A program made the translations under genes and the position numbers. The notes beneath the pieces are model-generated. The model ran no database searches. It was not told the origin of the DNA and saw nothing but the letters and a program-made list of their open reading frames with translations. This document shows, piece by piece, positions 24,153-36,215 of a stretch of DNA of 64,000 nucleotides (position 1 is its first letter; every line of letters starts with the position of its first letter). This stretch comes from Tricholoma matsutake (lineage: Eukaryota; Basidiomycota; Agaricomycetes; Agaricales; Tricholomataceae): assembly GCA_026075535.2 (NCBI GenBank), contig AP026546.1, forward strand, positions 4,216,001 to 4,280,000, read 5' to 3'.

Positions 24153-27100
24153 GGCATCTGCTAAAATTGCTTTTTTTCCCTCCACTGTGTGGCAAATGAT
24201 GCCTTAGCACTAGATATCATCAGACTGACGTGGTACACAGTACAGGTACTGCAGAAAATGCATATAAGTAAGATACTCAGTCCTCGAGCTCCTCTTCCTC
24301 ATCAAGAGGTTGAGCATTCTTTGGACATCCAGCCAATGATGTCATGGCCTTTACTATGTCAGCACAGCCTTCCTTCAAGGTCCTAAATAGTATCCCATCC
24401 TGCTGTGAAATCTTCAATCTGTTCTCTAATATAGCTGGTGCAGAGGCAAGGGTGCAGAGAAAAGCTGATGAAGGTACCAAAGAAAACCTCTTCACATGCA
24501 AGGTTTGACCAGCAGGAATAGCTCAGAACTGGACCCCAATGAAGTGATCAAACAGTTGAATAGGCAAGTTGGACACCGCTGCGATGTTTGATGAGTCAGA
24601 TACCCAGCAGTGTTTCCCTGCTTTCCCAGCAGATTTAGTGTAGATGGCCAAGACTGAGTCAAGCCCATTCAGTGAACAAGGGTACAAAGAACAGCAAGAT
24701 CCTTACTTTTTCCAAGCATAATCTGCTTATTGACAATCACAAAACCATACCCGGAGCTCCCAGTATCATCTGCAACACATAGTGGCGCAATCATACTAAC
24801 ACGAGCATCTCCAAGTTCATGTGGGAGTTGAAATTTGTTGAACATGTCTTTTCAGTGTTTAAGAATCTAGTGCGGGGGACCCGAATTGAACAGAGCATTC
24901 CATAGATGGAACAATGTCAACTCACCACACCAGCTGAGGCCTTTGCTGCTGCTGCTGCATTTGCTGAGTTTCCAGCTGCCAGAATAGTGGCAGCATCACC
25001 ATCTACGTTTCCATCTCGCCCACCAGGTGCTGGATTTCAACCCATCCAACACACTGCTCTCTCAACCCCTGTCCCAGCCCCAATGTCTTGTTGTCAATTA
25101 ACAATGGCTTCTAGTTCTTGAACAAGGATCTGCTTTTCAGTAAGCTTCTTCTGTTTGTCTGACAGTTTTTGGCTGGTTGCTTTGCAGACTCCGGATGCAG
25201 CTTGTTTTGTCTGATGTTTGAATCAAAGGTTGACAAGGTGACCGAGCTCAACAGATGAAAGATCAAGCAAAGTGGACTGAAATGGATTGCTAGATTGGTT
25301 TGTATTAGGAGGTGGAAGCAACTCAAGGAGTTGAGCAATGTAGGCAGCATCATCTGAGAGAGCCTCGTCATATGCATCTGCATCAAGCTTGGGTAATCGT
25401 GAGCTGCATAAATGGCATCAGAATCAAACTGTACAAGTAAATGGTTGAGCATACATTTCCATCTGATCATCCACAGACAATGCAACCCTCGCATAACGGT
25501 ATCCCATTAATTTCTCATTCTCTCGTGAGTCTCTCAGTTCTGTGTTCTCCAGAGAGTCAAGAAGTGATTGATAATCAGCCGCATCTGAGTCATCATCATC
25601 CTCATCACAAAGAATATCAGTATCATTCTCGAGTCCAGCCTCAGAATCAGAGAGCGAATCATCTAGGTCTTGAAACCAGCTTCTAATGCCAGGGAGAGTT
25701 GTAGATGGTGACTCTAGTTCTGCAGGTGAGACACCAAGCAAGGCAAACAGAGATTCACCCTCACCATAGGCTCAAATAGCAGCTTCGTTAATCGCTTCAT
25801 CAGTTGGATACACTGACAATGCAGTCAAATTGATGCCATGCCTATCAGTGTATGTGTGGTTGTACCCACTGGCATGTGCCTTTCCATCACTTGTACGTGA
25901 CGAGAACATTGCTTCCCATATGTTGATAAATAGTTTTGGCAACATGTCCTTGAAATTCTTTTCAGTGAAGTCCTTCACAATTTGATGACAAAGCCCAAAA
26001 ACATGCTCAACAACTTCAGTGGTGAGAAGCCAAGGAAACAGGGGAGGACTGCCCGGAACATGATCTCGATAGATGATGACAAGCTTTAAGAAGCCTTTGA
26101 TAAGAGTATCCACAATGTCAGCACACTGCTGGGAGATGTAGTGCTTTGCCTGAGGGTATCCAGCTACCACAAGAAACTTCTGCCACATTTCAAGAAAAAA
26201 CTGGGCTTGGAGGACCATCTGAACATGTTCTGTAATTGAGAGGGTGCAACTTTGATAAGCATCAATAAGCTTGCCAAAAACAAAGAGATAAATAATAAGG
26301 CTGTGGTGCTCCAGATGATTATCCTTCAGCCATTGAAGTGTGTCCCCGCAGAACAGCCGTGTTGCAGCATTATCATCCTGATGATCAAGCTTCTCAACAT
26401 CTCAATGATACAAGGGCAAATGTTCTGCAAATGCCATCTCATGCACTTGGCTAAACATGGCAACCCCATTAGGAAATGTGAGAAGATGAGCGCCAGAAAA
26501 AAGATTGTTTCGAAAAGTCTTGAGAAGGTGTTTGGAATCTTGGAGGTTTGTGATTGGGCTAAGGAACAGGTGACTGCCAAAGGAAGGAATATCAATGAAT
26601 ATGTCTTGAGATTTGTTGCCAGGATGTTTGATTTGAGTTCTCGAGGTTCTTACAGCTTTCTGTTCAAGTAATCGCTGAACGCCGCATTCAACCCCACTTC
26701 CATCAGCAGCATATGAAGTAACTAGAATGTGCCGATCCAGAAGACCATTAATGATGTGCCAGAGATAAGGCAACAGATCTTGCACAGAGAGACTATTGGA
26801 TATACCCATGGCAGCAACAATGAGTGGTGCAACTTTAGGAAGGGGAACCTGTAAGCACCACAAATGAAGCTTATCATTGAATGAGCAGAGACTGAGTTAG
26901 AAGAGAAGGATGTTGTGCATAGCATAGTCACACCTTTGTTGCCTTCTCAAGGATACCACTTGCAGTCACTTCACGAAAGGCCTCAACATCCGCAATTTGA
27001 TATGGTTCTCCAACATGGCCGATCACATAAAAACCATCAAGTTCATGGTCATAGTATGGACGGAATGCAGCCAAGAGCTTAGTGTCATCACAACTCAAAG

Positions 27101-28606
27101 CAACTGGTCCATCATACTCAAGCAGCTTGAGATGGTCTTCAACCAGCTGAAAAGTTCGTTCTGTGATGCCAACAGGAAATTGTGGCTGACGTGCATTATG
27201 AAGCCTACAATGTCACGTTTAGCCAGTTTAATTACGGTCTCGCAAGCGCAACGTACTTTAGTGTCCATGGATCTGGTAAAGGTAGATGGCCTTTTAGAAA
27301 ATTGTATGCTTTGGGGCTATGGGTATGTATGATGTGTGCAAATTCAACAATATCAGGTGCGTGTTTGAAATTCTGCATTCCAACTCCTTGTTCCTCCTTG
27401 TCTCACTTGAGTACCATGGCCTGCAAAATTGAGGCAAAAAGATCATCCCCTTTGTATTCACCAGACAACATGCCTCTGACATATTTCATCAGTGGCCTTT
27501 CCTGAGTCCCCTGGAAATAATGCGTCAAAATGCATCAAGATATCGATCAATGCAATTGTCTGGCCACTTACATCAGCTTCAATGATTGAACGCAAGTCAA
27601 CACACCACCCAAACAAAACAGCAAGAGATTTGTTGCGATATTCATGATTGACATACTTATAGTGTTTGTCAGGCGGGGTCAGCACTTGAAGCGCATTTTT
27701 GAACTGCTTGTTCTTCAGAAGAGAAAGACATGCCGCACAGGGCTGAGGTTCAGAGGAGGGACCACCTGCGTTGCCACAACAGGCAGTGGAAGCGAGGTGT
27801 CCACATCATTTCTCCAAAGCCAGTCATGCTTTTGAGCCACCTTGACCTGAACCTTCCAAGCTTTTGACAGGCGTCTAAATTTCTTTCCATAGAGTTCGCT
27901 TGCAATAACAGTAACAGAAGAGGCGCCGCCCCCATGTGCACCTGTGCAATCCAAATAAGCCTTGATTTTGGTTGAAACATCTTCACTGAGACCCGGACAA
28001 GGAAGTTGACTTTTTTGGGTGGTACTAGTGCTAGCTGATGCGGCTGTTTGTGGTATCTGGTTTTGCTTCTGGAAAAATGATTGGATTGTATGGATACCAC
28101 CTGCAAGGAGCTTGGCAGATTTGGTGGGATCTGAGCAATTTGTGATGTGGGTCTCGAAGTTACGCATGTTGTAGGGATATTTCATCTGAAGTATCTTCCC
28201 GCACTTGAAGTGGTGCACCATTTTTCCATTGATAACTTCAGAAAGTTTGTCGAGGTCTGAAACCTTTGACCTGAATTTGGAAAGTTGTTCATTCTCATTG
28301 GTGAGGGTTTTCTTCGTATGCCTGTTGTTCTGTAGACGTTCCCAAATGGCTGATTTCGATTGACCACTGGTACTTTTAGACTTTTTTCCCACCTTGCTGT
28401 CAGCCTCGTCAACATCGCCTTCGATATCTGAGTGTGCGTGTTTCATTCCTCTAGCCCTTGCTTTGGGCGGGTCTTCGAGCCTTTCTCTCCACAACATTGA
28501 AAATGCATCCCTCAACCCCTGCATTTCCATTCTCACATCTCCCCTGACTGAGCTAGGCAAGTTGTCAATCATCATTGTGGTGCAATCATCCAAGTTACTT
28601 TGTGCA

Positions 28607-28611
28607 TTACT
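28607..28611. repeat. 5-bp target-site duplication, left copy (Copia)
   Basis: TTACT, identical to 34304-34308. Confidence 0.95.
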
Positions 28612-28883
28612 TGTTGAAATTAATCCCTGATGCATGCTGTATACATGAGGCGATACATGCAGCATACGCATGTTACTGCGCTTACTGCACATACATGCGG
28701 TAAACACATTCCTGAGTCATGTGACATCCTTAATATTATGTATATAAGGAGAACCTGTACCATAGTAGGAATACAGTGTTCTTACCTCTGCTGACCCTAG
28801 CTGTAAGTCTAACCAAACCCCAGGTAGGTTGTAAGGAACATGTTGTCTCTTCCCCTGTGCAGTGTATATAGTCTGCTCCAACA
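28612..28883 (+). repeat. Copia 5' LTR
   Basis: 272 bp, starting TG and ending CA. It differs from the 3' LTR at 28689, 28713, 28762, 28840 and 28863. At each of these the 3' copy has CG and this copy has CA or TG. Confidence 0.97.
28741..28748 (+). promoter_or_regulatory. TATA-like element in the Copia LTR
   Basis: TATATAAG, about midway in the LTR, with the same sequence at 34161. This is the likely core promoter for the element's genomic RNA; the start site downstream is not identifiable by eye. Confidence 0.5.
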
Positions 28884-28895
28884 GGTTATGGGCCC
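28884..28895 (+). other. Copia primer-binding site, probably initiator tRNA-Met half-molecule
   Basis: GGTTATGGGCCC follows the 5' LTR directly. It matches, with one difference, the complement of the anticodon arm of initiator tRNA-Met (GGTTATGAGCCC as I know it), not the tRNA 3' end. Several Copia-type elements prime from such a cleaved tRNA. The tRNA match is from knowledge of the family, not from a search. Confidence 0.55.
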
Positions 28896-29133
28896 TGCTG
28901 GGCACGTCGCGAACGCGCTTTAATTAGCTGCGAATGACGTAGACTTCATCGTCTCCAAATTTATAACCTTGCGCTCTTTGTGAGCTGCATTGCGCTCCCT
29001 GCGAGCTGCATATAAAACCTAGGTTGACTAGGGTTAACCACTCTGAAGGAGTGTTTTCTCCTGAGAACGTTAAACGTGTTTTATTGAGTAAAAAGACTGA
29101 TTGAGCGCTTTTAACAGCTGCCACCACAGAATC

Positions 29134-32100
29134 ATGTCTTCAACTCTTGAAAAACTCGTTCAAACTTTCGACGGATCAAATTACATCTTATGGGCCGACT
29201 CAATGAAGGCGTGGCTCAGGTCTCAGGGCCTCTGGCAAATAACTAGCGGGGCGGAGCAAAAACTGCCCCCGGCACCTCCTTTGACGGCGACGAATGCTAC
29301 CTTGGTAGCGGATGCTAATGCCAAGCTCCAGACCTGGAGCAACAAAAACGACCAGGCTATTGGTAGCCTAGTGCTCCGCCTGGCCCCCTCCATTCGGCAG
29401 TGTGCCAACACAAAGGACACTGCTGAGGAGGTGTGGGATCTCATCCGCACCGATTATGGTGTGGACGGCCCCTCCCAAGTCTTCGCGGACTTTAGGTCCA
29501 CAATAGCAATCAAAATCCCGGCTGCGAACCCCGCACCGGAGATTGCAAGAATGGCAGACAAATTTGAGCACCTCACGGCTGCTAACGTTGCCATCCCTGA
29601 GCTAGTACAGGCGATGATTCTACTTGCTGCGATGCCGCGCGAGTATGACTCATTGTCTGCAACGGTCCTTAACACGACCGCCACTAGCGCCTTGACATTT
29701 AAACATGTCAAGGACTCCATTGTTGCTGAAGCCTCAAGGCGCACAGCAGTTGGAAAGCCCGCTGGCCAGCCTCAGGCCAACAAACTTTCCGCTGTTAAGC
29801 GCAAGGGGGGAAACCCCAAATGGCAGCCCAAAGAAGGGCAAAACAGCAACGGAGACTCGTCCCGAAAACGTGGACGACGTGGGGACAGAAAGACTAAGGA
29901 GGAGAAGCCAAAGGAGAAACATACCCACCTCGCCTCCAATGCCTTTACCACCATAAATGGTAATGGCACCATCATACCGCCGATGCCGCTCATACAGCGC
30001 ATCGAGCGACGCGAACACACTCCCACAAGGGATCCTCGCCGCCGACCGCCTGCACAGGCATACACGGGCGCGGCCTCCTCTTCTCGCTCGGTTTACACCG
30101 AATACCAGCAAGCTCGAGACACCCTCGAGCGCATGCAACTTCCGCACAGCGCGAAAAACCTGCGACCGCTGGAAGAGCACATTACGGTGCGAGAAGGTAA
30201 GAGAAGGAGGATAGAGCCAGAAACCGAGGCAACGATCGAGGAGGTAGAAGACAATACTGTCTCCCTCAGATCCGAACCTCCAGTAACTGATGAGGAAGTG
30301 TGGAAAGCTGTCGACAAAATGCTCGTCGATGAACCCCTTGACACAGGGGCGTATGATGACAGGTCAGTCCTTTTCCCTGCCACAAGCACTAAGATTAAAA
30401 TTCCTATGAATACAGCGAACTTTTCATGTGAAATTTTACCGCTATTAAATGTATCATGGAATTATGTAGATCTTAATATATGTGCTATGTGTGCAAAGGG
30501 AGATTGTAAGAAAGGTGCCGACTGGATCATAGATTCAGGCGCATCAAAACACTTCACTGGTGAAATGAAAGATTTCGCTTCTTACGAGCCTTTACCGAGA
30601 AAGGACTCTACCTTGGTCCAAACGGCCACTGGTACTACTCATATAGTAGGAAAAGGAGCAGTCTTCATTAGACACCAGGTAGTATGTAATGGGAAGTCAG
30701 AGACACGTGAAATGCGACTATACCCCGTCTACTACATACCCGACATTAATACTCGATTGATGTCAATGGGGGTCTTTTTACAAGACGGAAGTGATGTGCG
30801 TGGTTCCTCCGCATACGTTTCATTCATCGAGCATGGAAACCCAATCATGCATTGTGTCCCTCTAAGGAGGAATGACACGATCTATTGGGCTCGGACTCAT
30901 ATATTGAGCACCAAAAAGGTTAATGTCGCGACCATTTATGTCGCTGACTACTTGACTTGGCATAGGCGACTTGGACACCCATCCAAAGAGGCGCTAGGGA
31001 AAATGCCTAAAAGCACCATAAAATTCCCAAGGAATTTAATTATTCCTAAAGACAAAATTATATGTCCAGGGTGTGCAGAAGGGAAAATGACCTCAAAATC
31101 TTTTCCCGAGTCAGACTCACGAGCTGACAAATCCTTTGAATTAATACATTCCGACCTAAAGGAACTCCCGGTACTATCGTACCACAAACATAAATACTTC
31201 ATTGTATTTCTGGATGACAAAACGTCACATATTTGGGTCCAATGCCTTAGAAAGAAATCTGACGCTGCTGCAGCGATTAGACAATTTCAAGCGATGGCTA
31301 AGACCCAATATGGCGCTACAATCAAGCGCTGGCGTGTCGATCCAGGGGGGGAGTTCAAGGATTGTGAGCTACAAAAACAGCTCAAGGATTTAGGCATCAA
31401 AATAGAGATGTCTGCACCCCACGTTCATCAACAGAACGGGTGCGCAGAGTGCGCTATAAGGACAATAATGGAAAAGTTGCAAACCCTGCGATTCACTGCT
31501 TGTCTACCACAATCATGGTGGGAATTTTGCATAGAACATGCAACACATTTATACAACTGAACCCCAATAAGGCGCCTGAAATGGCTGACACCTTTTGAGG
31601 ACCTGACAAAGGTCCACCCAGATCTAAACAATCTGAAGGTCTTCGGTTGCGGTGCTTATGTCTATCTACCAAAGGAAAAACGTCCAACAACATTGTCTCC
31701 TCGATCAGAGCTAATGACGTACCTTGGAGTAGAAGATGGCATTAAAGCATATTGTTTCATGCGACGAAACGGCGCAATATTCATTGGTGCTACGGCACTA
31801 TTTGATGAAACGATGTTCCCATGCTGTCCCGGAGCTAAAACTCCTGCCAAGACAGACCTTGGTGATTTTCCACCAGAACCAGAAGATGACGACCACTCAT
31901 CTGGAACGGATGGCGATGACCCTATACCGCCACAAAATCCGCCCCTTCCTCCATCATCAGAAGATGATGATGATGATTTACCAAGCGAGCAAAAGGCGCA
32001 TGACGATGCGACTAACGCTCCTCCTCCACCGCCTCCAGTTAGCACTGAGGACTTTCGTCCAAGACATGAAGATCAACAGGAATGGCAGCAATTGCCCCGT

Positions 32101-33999
32101 CAATCAGGCAGGCAGAGGAAAATCCCAAACTGTCCCGGCAATACCTATGGAGAACAGCGACTCCCCTCTGACATAGAGAGAGACATTGCGCGTGATCGAT
32201 ATTGGAAGAAGTCTGTGGGTCAAGATTCGGATCATAACCGAACACGACCACGACCTCAACAGCAAGAACCGGTTACTGGACTGAGTTCGACACCTCATGA
32301 GAGTGTGCCCGATTCCAATAATCAAGAACATGATTACCCAATGGGGGAACCGGATGAAGCAGGTTATATTAAAAAGATAACCAAGGAAGGTGGAGATGAG
32401 CTTATCCACTGGCTGTTGTCAAAAGCAGTCACACCATCAAGCAGAAAAAGCCTAGTTCCAAACCAATTTCATGATATTGCGCGCCTACCCCGGCAGCAGC
32501 AACTTGAGTGGAAACAGGCTTGTCGTGAAGAGTTAGAGGCTCTTCGCAAGCGACAAGTCTATGACATTGTCGATCTTCCATATGATCGAAAAACAATCAA
32601 AAATAGATGGGTTTTCTCTGTGAAATCGGACAGAAGAAAACGAGCCAGACTCGTGGCCAAAGGCTTTTCACAAGTCGAAGGCATTGACTTTGATGAGATT
32701 TTCTCACCAGTAGTCCGCTACGAGACCGTATGCCTCATGTTTGCCCTTGCGTCTCTAGAAGGCATGTATATGACCGGTCTAGATGTAAAAACCGCATTTT
32801 TATACGGCAAACTTGATGAGGAGATCTATATGGATCAACCTGAGGGTTTCAAACTCGAGGGTAAAGAGCGCAAAGTAATGCGCTTACGCCGAGCATTGTA
32901 TGGCCTTAAACAGGCTTCACTAGCATGGTGGAGAGAGCTAGAGGCATTTATGCGCACCATTGGGTTCGTGCGTGCCAGCTCCGATGCCGGCATCTTCATA
33001 CACAAGGATCCTAAGACAGGCAGCATCGTTATTGCGCTAGTCTATGTTGATGATGGCTTGTTCATGGGCAAGAACAAGAAACTTGTGGATGAAAAGAAGA
33101 ATGCTTGCCTGAAGCATTGGGAGTGCCGTAGTACTGAAAAAGTCACGGAATTCTTAGGCATGCGCGTCACCCAGACCGCTGCAAAAGTCAAACTCGATCA
33201 AACAGAATATCTCGCCAAAGTGCTTGAGAGGTTCAAGATGACAAATGCCAAGATTGCCCCCACTCCGCTCCCGACTGGCTACAAACCGTCGGAGAACACA
33301 GCGACGCCAAACGCGGTGCTTAGATCAAAATATCAGTCTGTGATCGGATCTTTATTGTATCTGATGCTCGGAACGCGACCTGATATCGCTTACGCGGTAA
33401 TCAAGATGTCGCAATTCTCGGCTAATTCTAGCCAAGAACATCTAGACAAAGCAATGTATATAATGCGCTATCTGGTGGGAACCCAGAAGTACAGTATGGT
33501 CTATGATGGAGAGAAATCCGAGGGGCTACAGGCCTTCACAGATTCTGATTGGGCAGCTGACACAGTCAAGCGCCGATCTACAACAGGTTACTTTGCTACT
33601 CTGGCGAGTGGCATTGTGTGCTGGCAGTCCCGTTTACAAAAAACTGTAGCACTGTCATCCACAGAAGCCGAATACATGGCTCTCTCCGACACTTGTCGGC
33701 AGATAGTGTGGATAGAGTCCTTATTCCAGGAACTTGGATATACACTGAAGCGCGTACCAATCTGCGCTGATAATCAAGGATCCATCTTTATTGGATCAAA
33801 TCCAGTTCAGGAAAGAAGGACCAAACATATAGACATTCACTACCACTACACCCGCGAATGCATAGAAAATGACAAAGTCACAGTCATTTTCATTCCTGGA
33901 AGTGATAATCCGGCTGACATGTTCACAAAGAACCTTGGCGCCATCCTATTCAGGAAATTTAGAGACTCTCTCGGAATTACTTTCGAGATTCAAACTTAG
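29134..33999 (+). pseudogene. Copia Gag-Pol polyprotein with one in-frame stop
   Basis: One frame of 1622 codons, open except for TGA at 31558-31560. Gag starts at the ATG at 29134 (LEKLVQTFDGSNYILWADSM). No CCHC zinc knuckle is visible before the protease; a Lys/Arg-rich stretch stands there instead (about 29800-29920). The protease has WIIDSGASKHF (about residue 465). Integrase has WHRRLGHPS with C-x2-C, then HSDLKE, VDPGGEF and QNGCAECAIRTI, so the D, D and E residues are present. Reverse transcriptase has YVDDGLFMG (about 1305), RNase H TDSDWAAD and STEAEYMAL. The stop falls where Copia integrases read YNRTP and fits a CGA to TGA change. The rest looks intact, so loss of activity may be recent. 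Confidence 0.93.
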
Positions 34000-34018
34000 C
34001 TGCTTAGAGCGCTGTACA

Positions 34019-34031
34019 GTTTGAGGGGGGG
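34019..34031 (+). other. Copia polypurine tract
   Basis: A TTTGAGGGGGGG-type purine run immediately before the 3' LTR, the expected primer for plus-strand DNA synthesis. Confidence 0.8.
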
Positions 34032-34303
34032 TGTTGAAATTAATCCCTGATGCATGCTGTATACATGAGGCGATACATGCAGCATACGCATGTTACTGCG
34101 CTTACTGCGCATACATGCGGTAAACACATTCCCGAGTCATGTGACATCCTTAATATTATGTATATAAGGAGAACCTGTACCGTAGTAGGAATACAGTGTT
34201 CTTACCTCTGCTGACCCTAGCTGTAAGTCTAACCAAACCCCAGGTAGGTTGTAAGGAACGTGTTGTCTCTTCCCCTGTGCAGCGTATATAGTCTGCTCCA
34301 ACA
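34032..34303 (+). repeat. Copia 3' LTR
   Basis: 272 bp; it retains CG at all five positions where the 5' LTR has TG or CA (34109, 34133, 34182, 34260, 34283). Confidence 0.97.
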
Positions 34304-34308
34304 TTACT
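34304..34308. repeat. 5-bp target-site duplication, right copy (Copia)
   Basis: TTACT, identical to 28607-28611. Confidence 0.95.
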
Positions 34309-36077
34309 TAGGGATGTGTTAGAGATAGATGAAGGACTACCTCCATTGGACATAGCTGGAATAGGTGGATCAGCCTTCGGAGGAAGGGAGGGGGCAGGGT
34401 TAAGTAATGATTCTATTGAGATGGTTCCATTATTTTCATTGTTGATCTCTTCTGGTACAGGATTCGGTTGTGTTGAGCATCCCTTGGAGTTGACCACATT
34501 TGTAGATACATCGTTCGAGCTGTTGGTGTCGCAGGAAATGTAGGAAACCTTGGTGCTGTCTTCATTGATCTAATTAAAATGAAGGTGAGTGTCTATAACA
34601 GCAACTACTGGATTAATAACACTTACATCCTTTACATGCGCAGCCAATAGTCGTTGAAACCAACTGACGCATTCAACAACTTTATGATCCTGTCTCCACA
34701 ACTCGTCATGAAACACCTCTCGTGCAGCGGTATTTGGTGTTATGACGCCGCACTCTGTTCCATCTTCCTGACGACCGTGCTTGAGAACATCCCCACAGTC
34801 CTTGAACAGCCCACAAAAGCGTTTCTGGAGCCACCACTGCAATTTTTTTATGATTCCTTTTGGAGGGGGCATCCCTCGATGCAATAGTGAATCACCATAT
34901 GATAGTTCTCCATGCTCAAAGTCAATCTTGAAAGCAAGCCAATGGTTCTCCTGTCCAAGATGCACAGGGAAGATGAGTGTCTCGAATTTGCCCCTCTGAA
35001 TGTAATTTTCTAAGTGTTTCAAGAATGATGTAAGAGGTTTGGTGTGGTCGCTTTCTGAGCTAGCTTTGTTGATATCCTGCATGAACCGCAGGGTTTCAAT
35101 GATTACGAAGGAGTCCAAAATGGAATCTTCTTCGACGCATTCTGACAGCTGACTGAACATCATATCAATGAGCGTGTCATTGATCCACTCGTCAGACAAG
35201 AGCCGCGCGAAGACTAGGGTTGTCGTTTGGGATCCCATGCCTGGTATATTGGTTATCTCATTCCATCGCAATGATAGAAGATGGGTACGTGCAAGCTGGT
35301 GTGTAGACCATGCATCTGAGCAAGCTGCTTTGAGACAGTTATCAATCCAGGTGAGTGATTGTCTCCATTTCGTCTGTGCATCAATGACAAGAAGGATCTC
35401 CGTCCAAAACTGGATACACCATAGTGGTAAGCGGGAACCAGGGTATCTTGGATCCTCAACAGACTTGCTTCCATTCAAGACTGCCTGTCCATAACTTTTC
35501 TTCAAGTTGTCTATGAAGGCTCTGCTTGGAATAGGCCATATCAAGAGGCATCCCGGATCTTCATTGGCTGCGAAACGCGTAAAACATCGGTCAGCCTGTA
35601 CATGGACCACACTGAAGGATGGTTTGAGAAGGCGTAATTTCAGGAACTTCTCAATAGAAATGCCGGCATCAGGAAATGCTGCCTTTGCGAATTTCAAGCA
35701 GGTGGTCACAGTATGTCGATAATTCTGGTGGAACGTTGATTCGCAGGATATGTTCGCCCATTTCCTATCCATTCATTCTTGTCAAACTGACGTGGGGTGA
35801 CCAGATCGAGGACATTGCCAGGGTCGGCCATGACGAGTTTGGCAGGTGTGAGACGAACAACGGGAATGATGTCAAGGCGGGGCCGAGTGTCGGACGTTTG
35901 ACGCACTGGCAATGGATTATTATTTTTTTGTTTAGATTGACTTCCTATCCTTAGTACACGATAAGTTGCCTATAGAATTAATGGTTTTTATAGACTAGTG
36001 GTTATGTTAATGTTTGTTCATCATGATTATACTTAGTAGGTGTTGGGTTCGATCCTCTGTGTAGTTGATTTTTATCC

Positions 36078-36215
36078 GCACTCAGACTAGGCCTATGGCC
36101 GTTGGGTCCATTTTTATCTGCACAACTGCCTCAGGGATTTGTCAAAAATTTCCCAGTTTTTATCCGGATTGACTTAGGCATTTTGGGATTTTTGGCCGGT
36201 TTTTATCCGCACTCG
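36078..36215 (+). repeat. right subterminal motif cluster
   Basis: Four copies of TTTTTATC(C/T)G(G/C) near 36070, 36110, 36157 and 36200. They are interleaved with AGG(C/G)ATTT words that resemble the inner part of the terminal inverted repeat. The terminus looks built from diverged units of about 45 bp. Confidence 0.6.

Larger units (their letters stand above)
28612..34303 (+). mobile_element. complete Copia-type LTR retrotransposon (5692 bp)
   Basis: Two 272-bp LTRs (TGTTGAAAT...CTCCAACA) with 5 differences, exact 5-bp target copies TTACT on both sides, a primer-binding site, one long Gag-Pol frame and a purine tract. The order protease, integrase, reverse transcriptase, RNase H places it in Ty1/Copia. 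It sits in an exon of the Ulp1-transposase gene, in opposite orientation. With five differences in 272 bases it is fairly young. Confidence 0.97.
24277..35772 (-). pseudogene. Ulp1 (C48) peptidase fused to a transposase-like protein, interrupted by Copia
   Basis: The first part (35772-34635) is a Ulp1/SUMO-protease-like domain. ENHWLAFKIDF gives the His, SYGDSLL the Asp, and RQEDGTECGV the Gln and Cys of the catalytic set. A likely intron (about 34627-34569) removes the apparent stop and joins a linker. The linker runs across the Copia site without loss of frame (SLSN|AQSNL). A Cys/His patch (FKCGK ... HITNC, about 28200) and CAACLSLLKNKQFKNAL (27740) follow. The transposase-like core is GITERTFQLVEDHL, ALSCDDTKLLAAF, PLPKVAPLIVAA, LQDSKHLLKTFRNNLFSGAH and [17 protein letters not shown] (27180-25960), then an acidic tail to 24277. 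In-frame TGA stops at 26402-26404 and 25772-25774 and the Copia insertion disable it. Exon joins are partly inferred; one frame change near 27770 is unresolved. Confidence 0.75.

Noticed and set aside
35990..36062. Functional tRNA gene
   Set aside because: A B-box-like word is present, but acceptor and anticodon stems do not pair. It is kept only as a low-interest finding.
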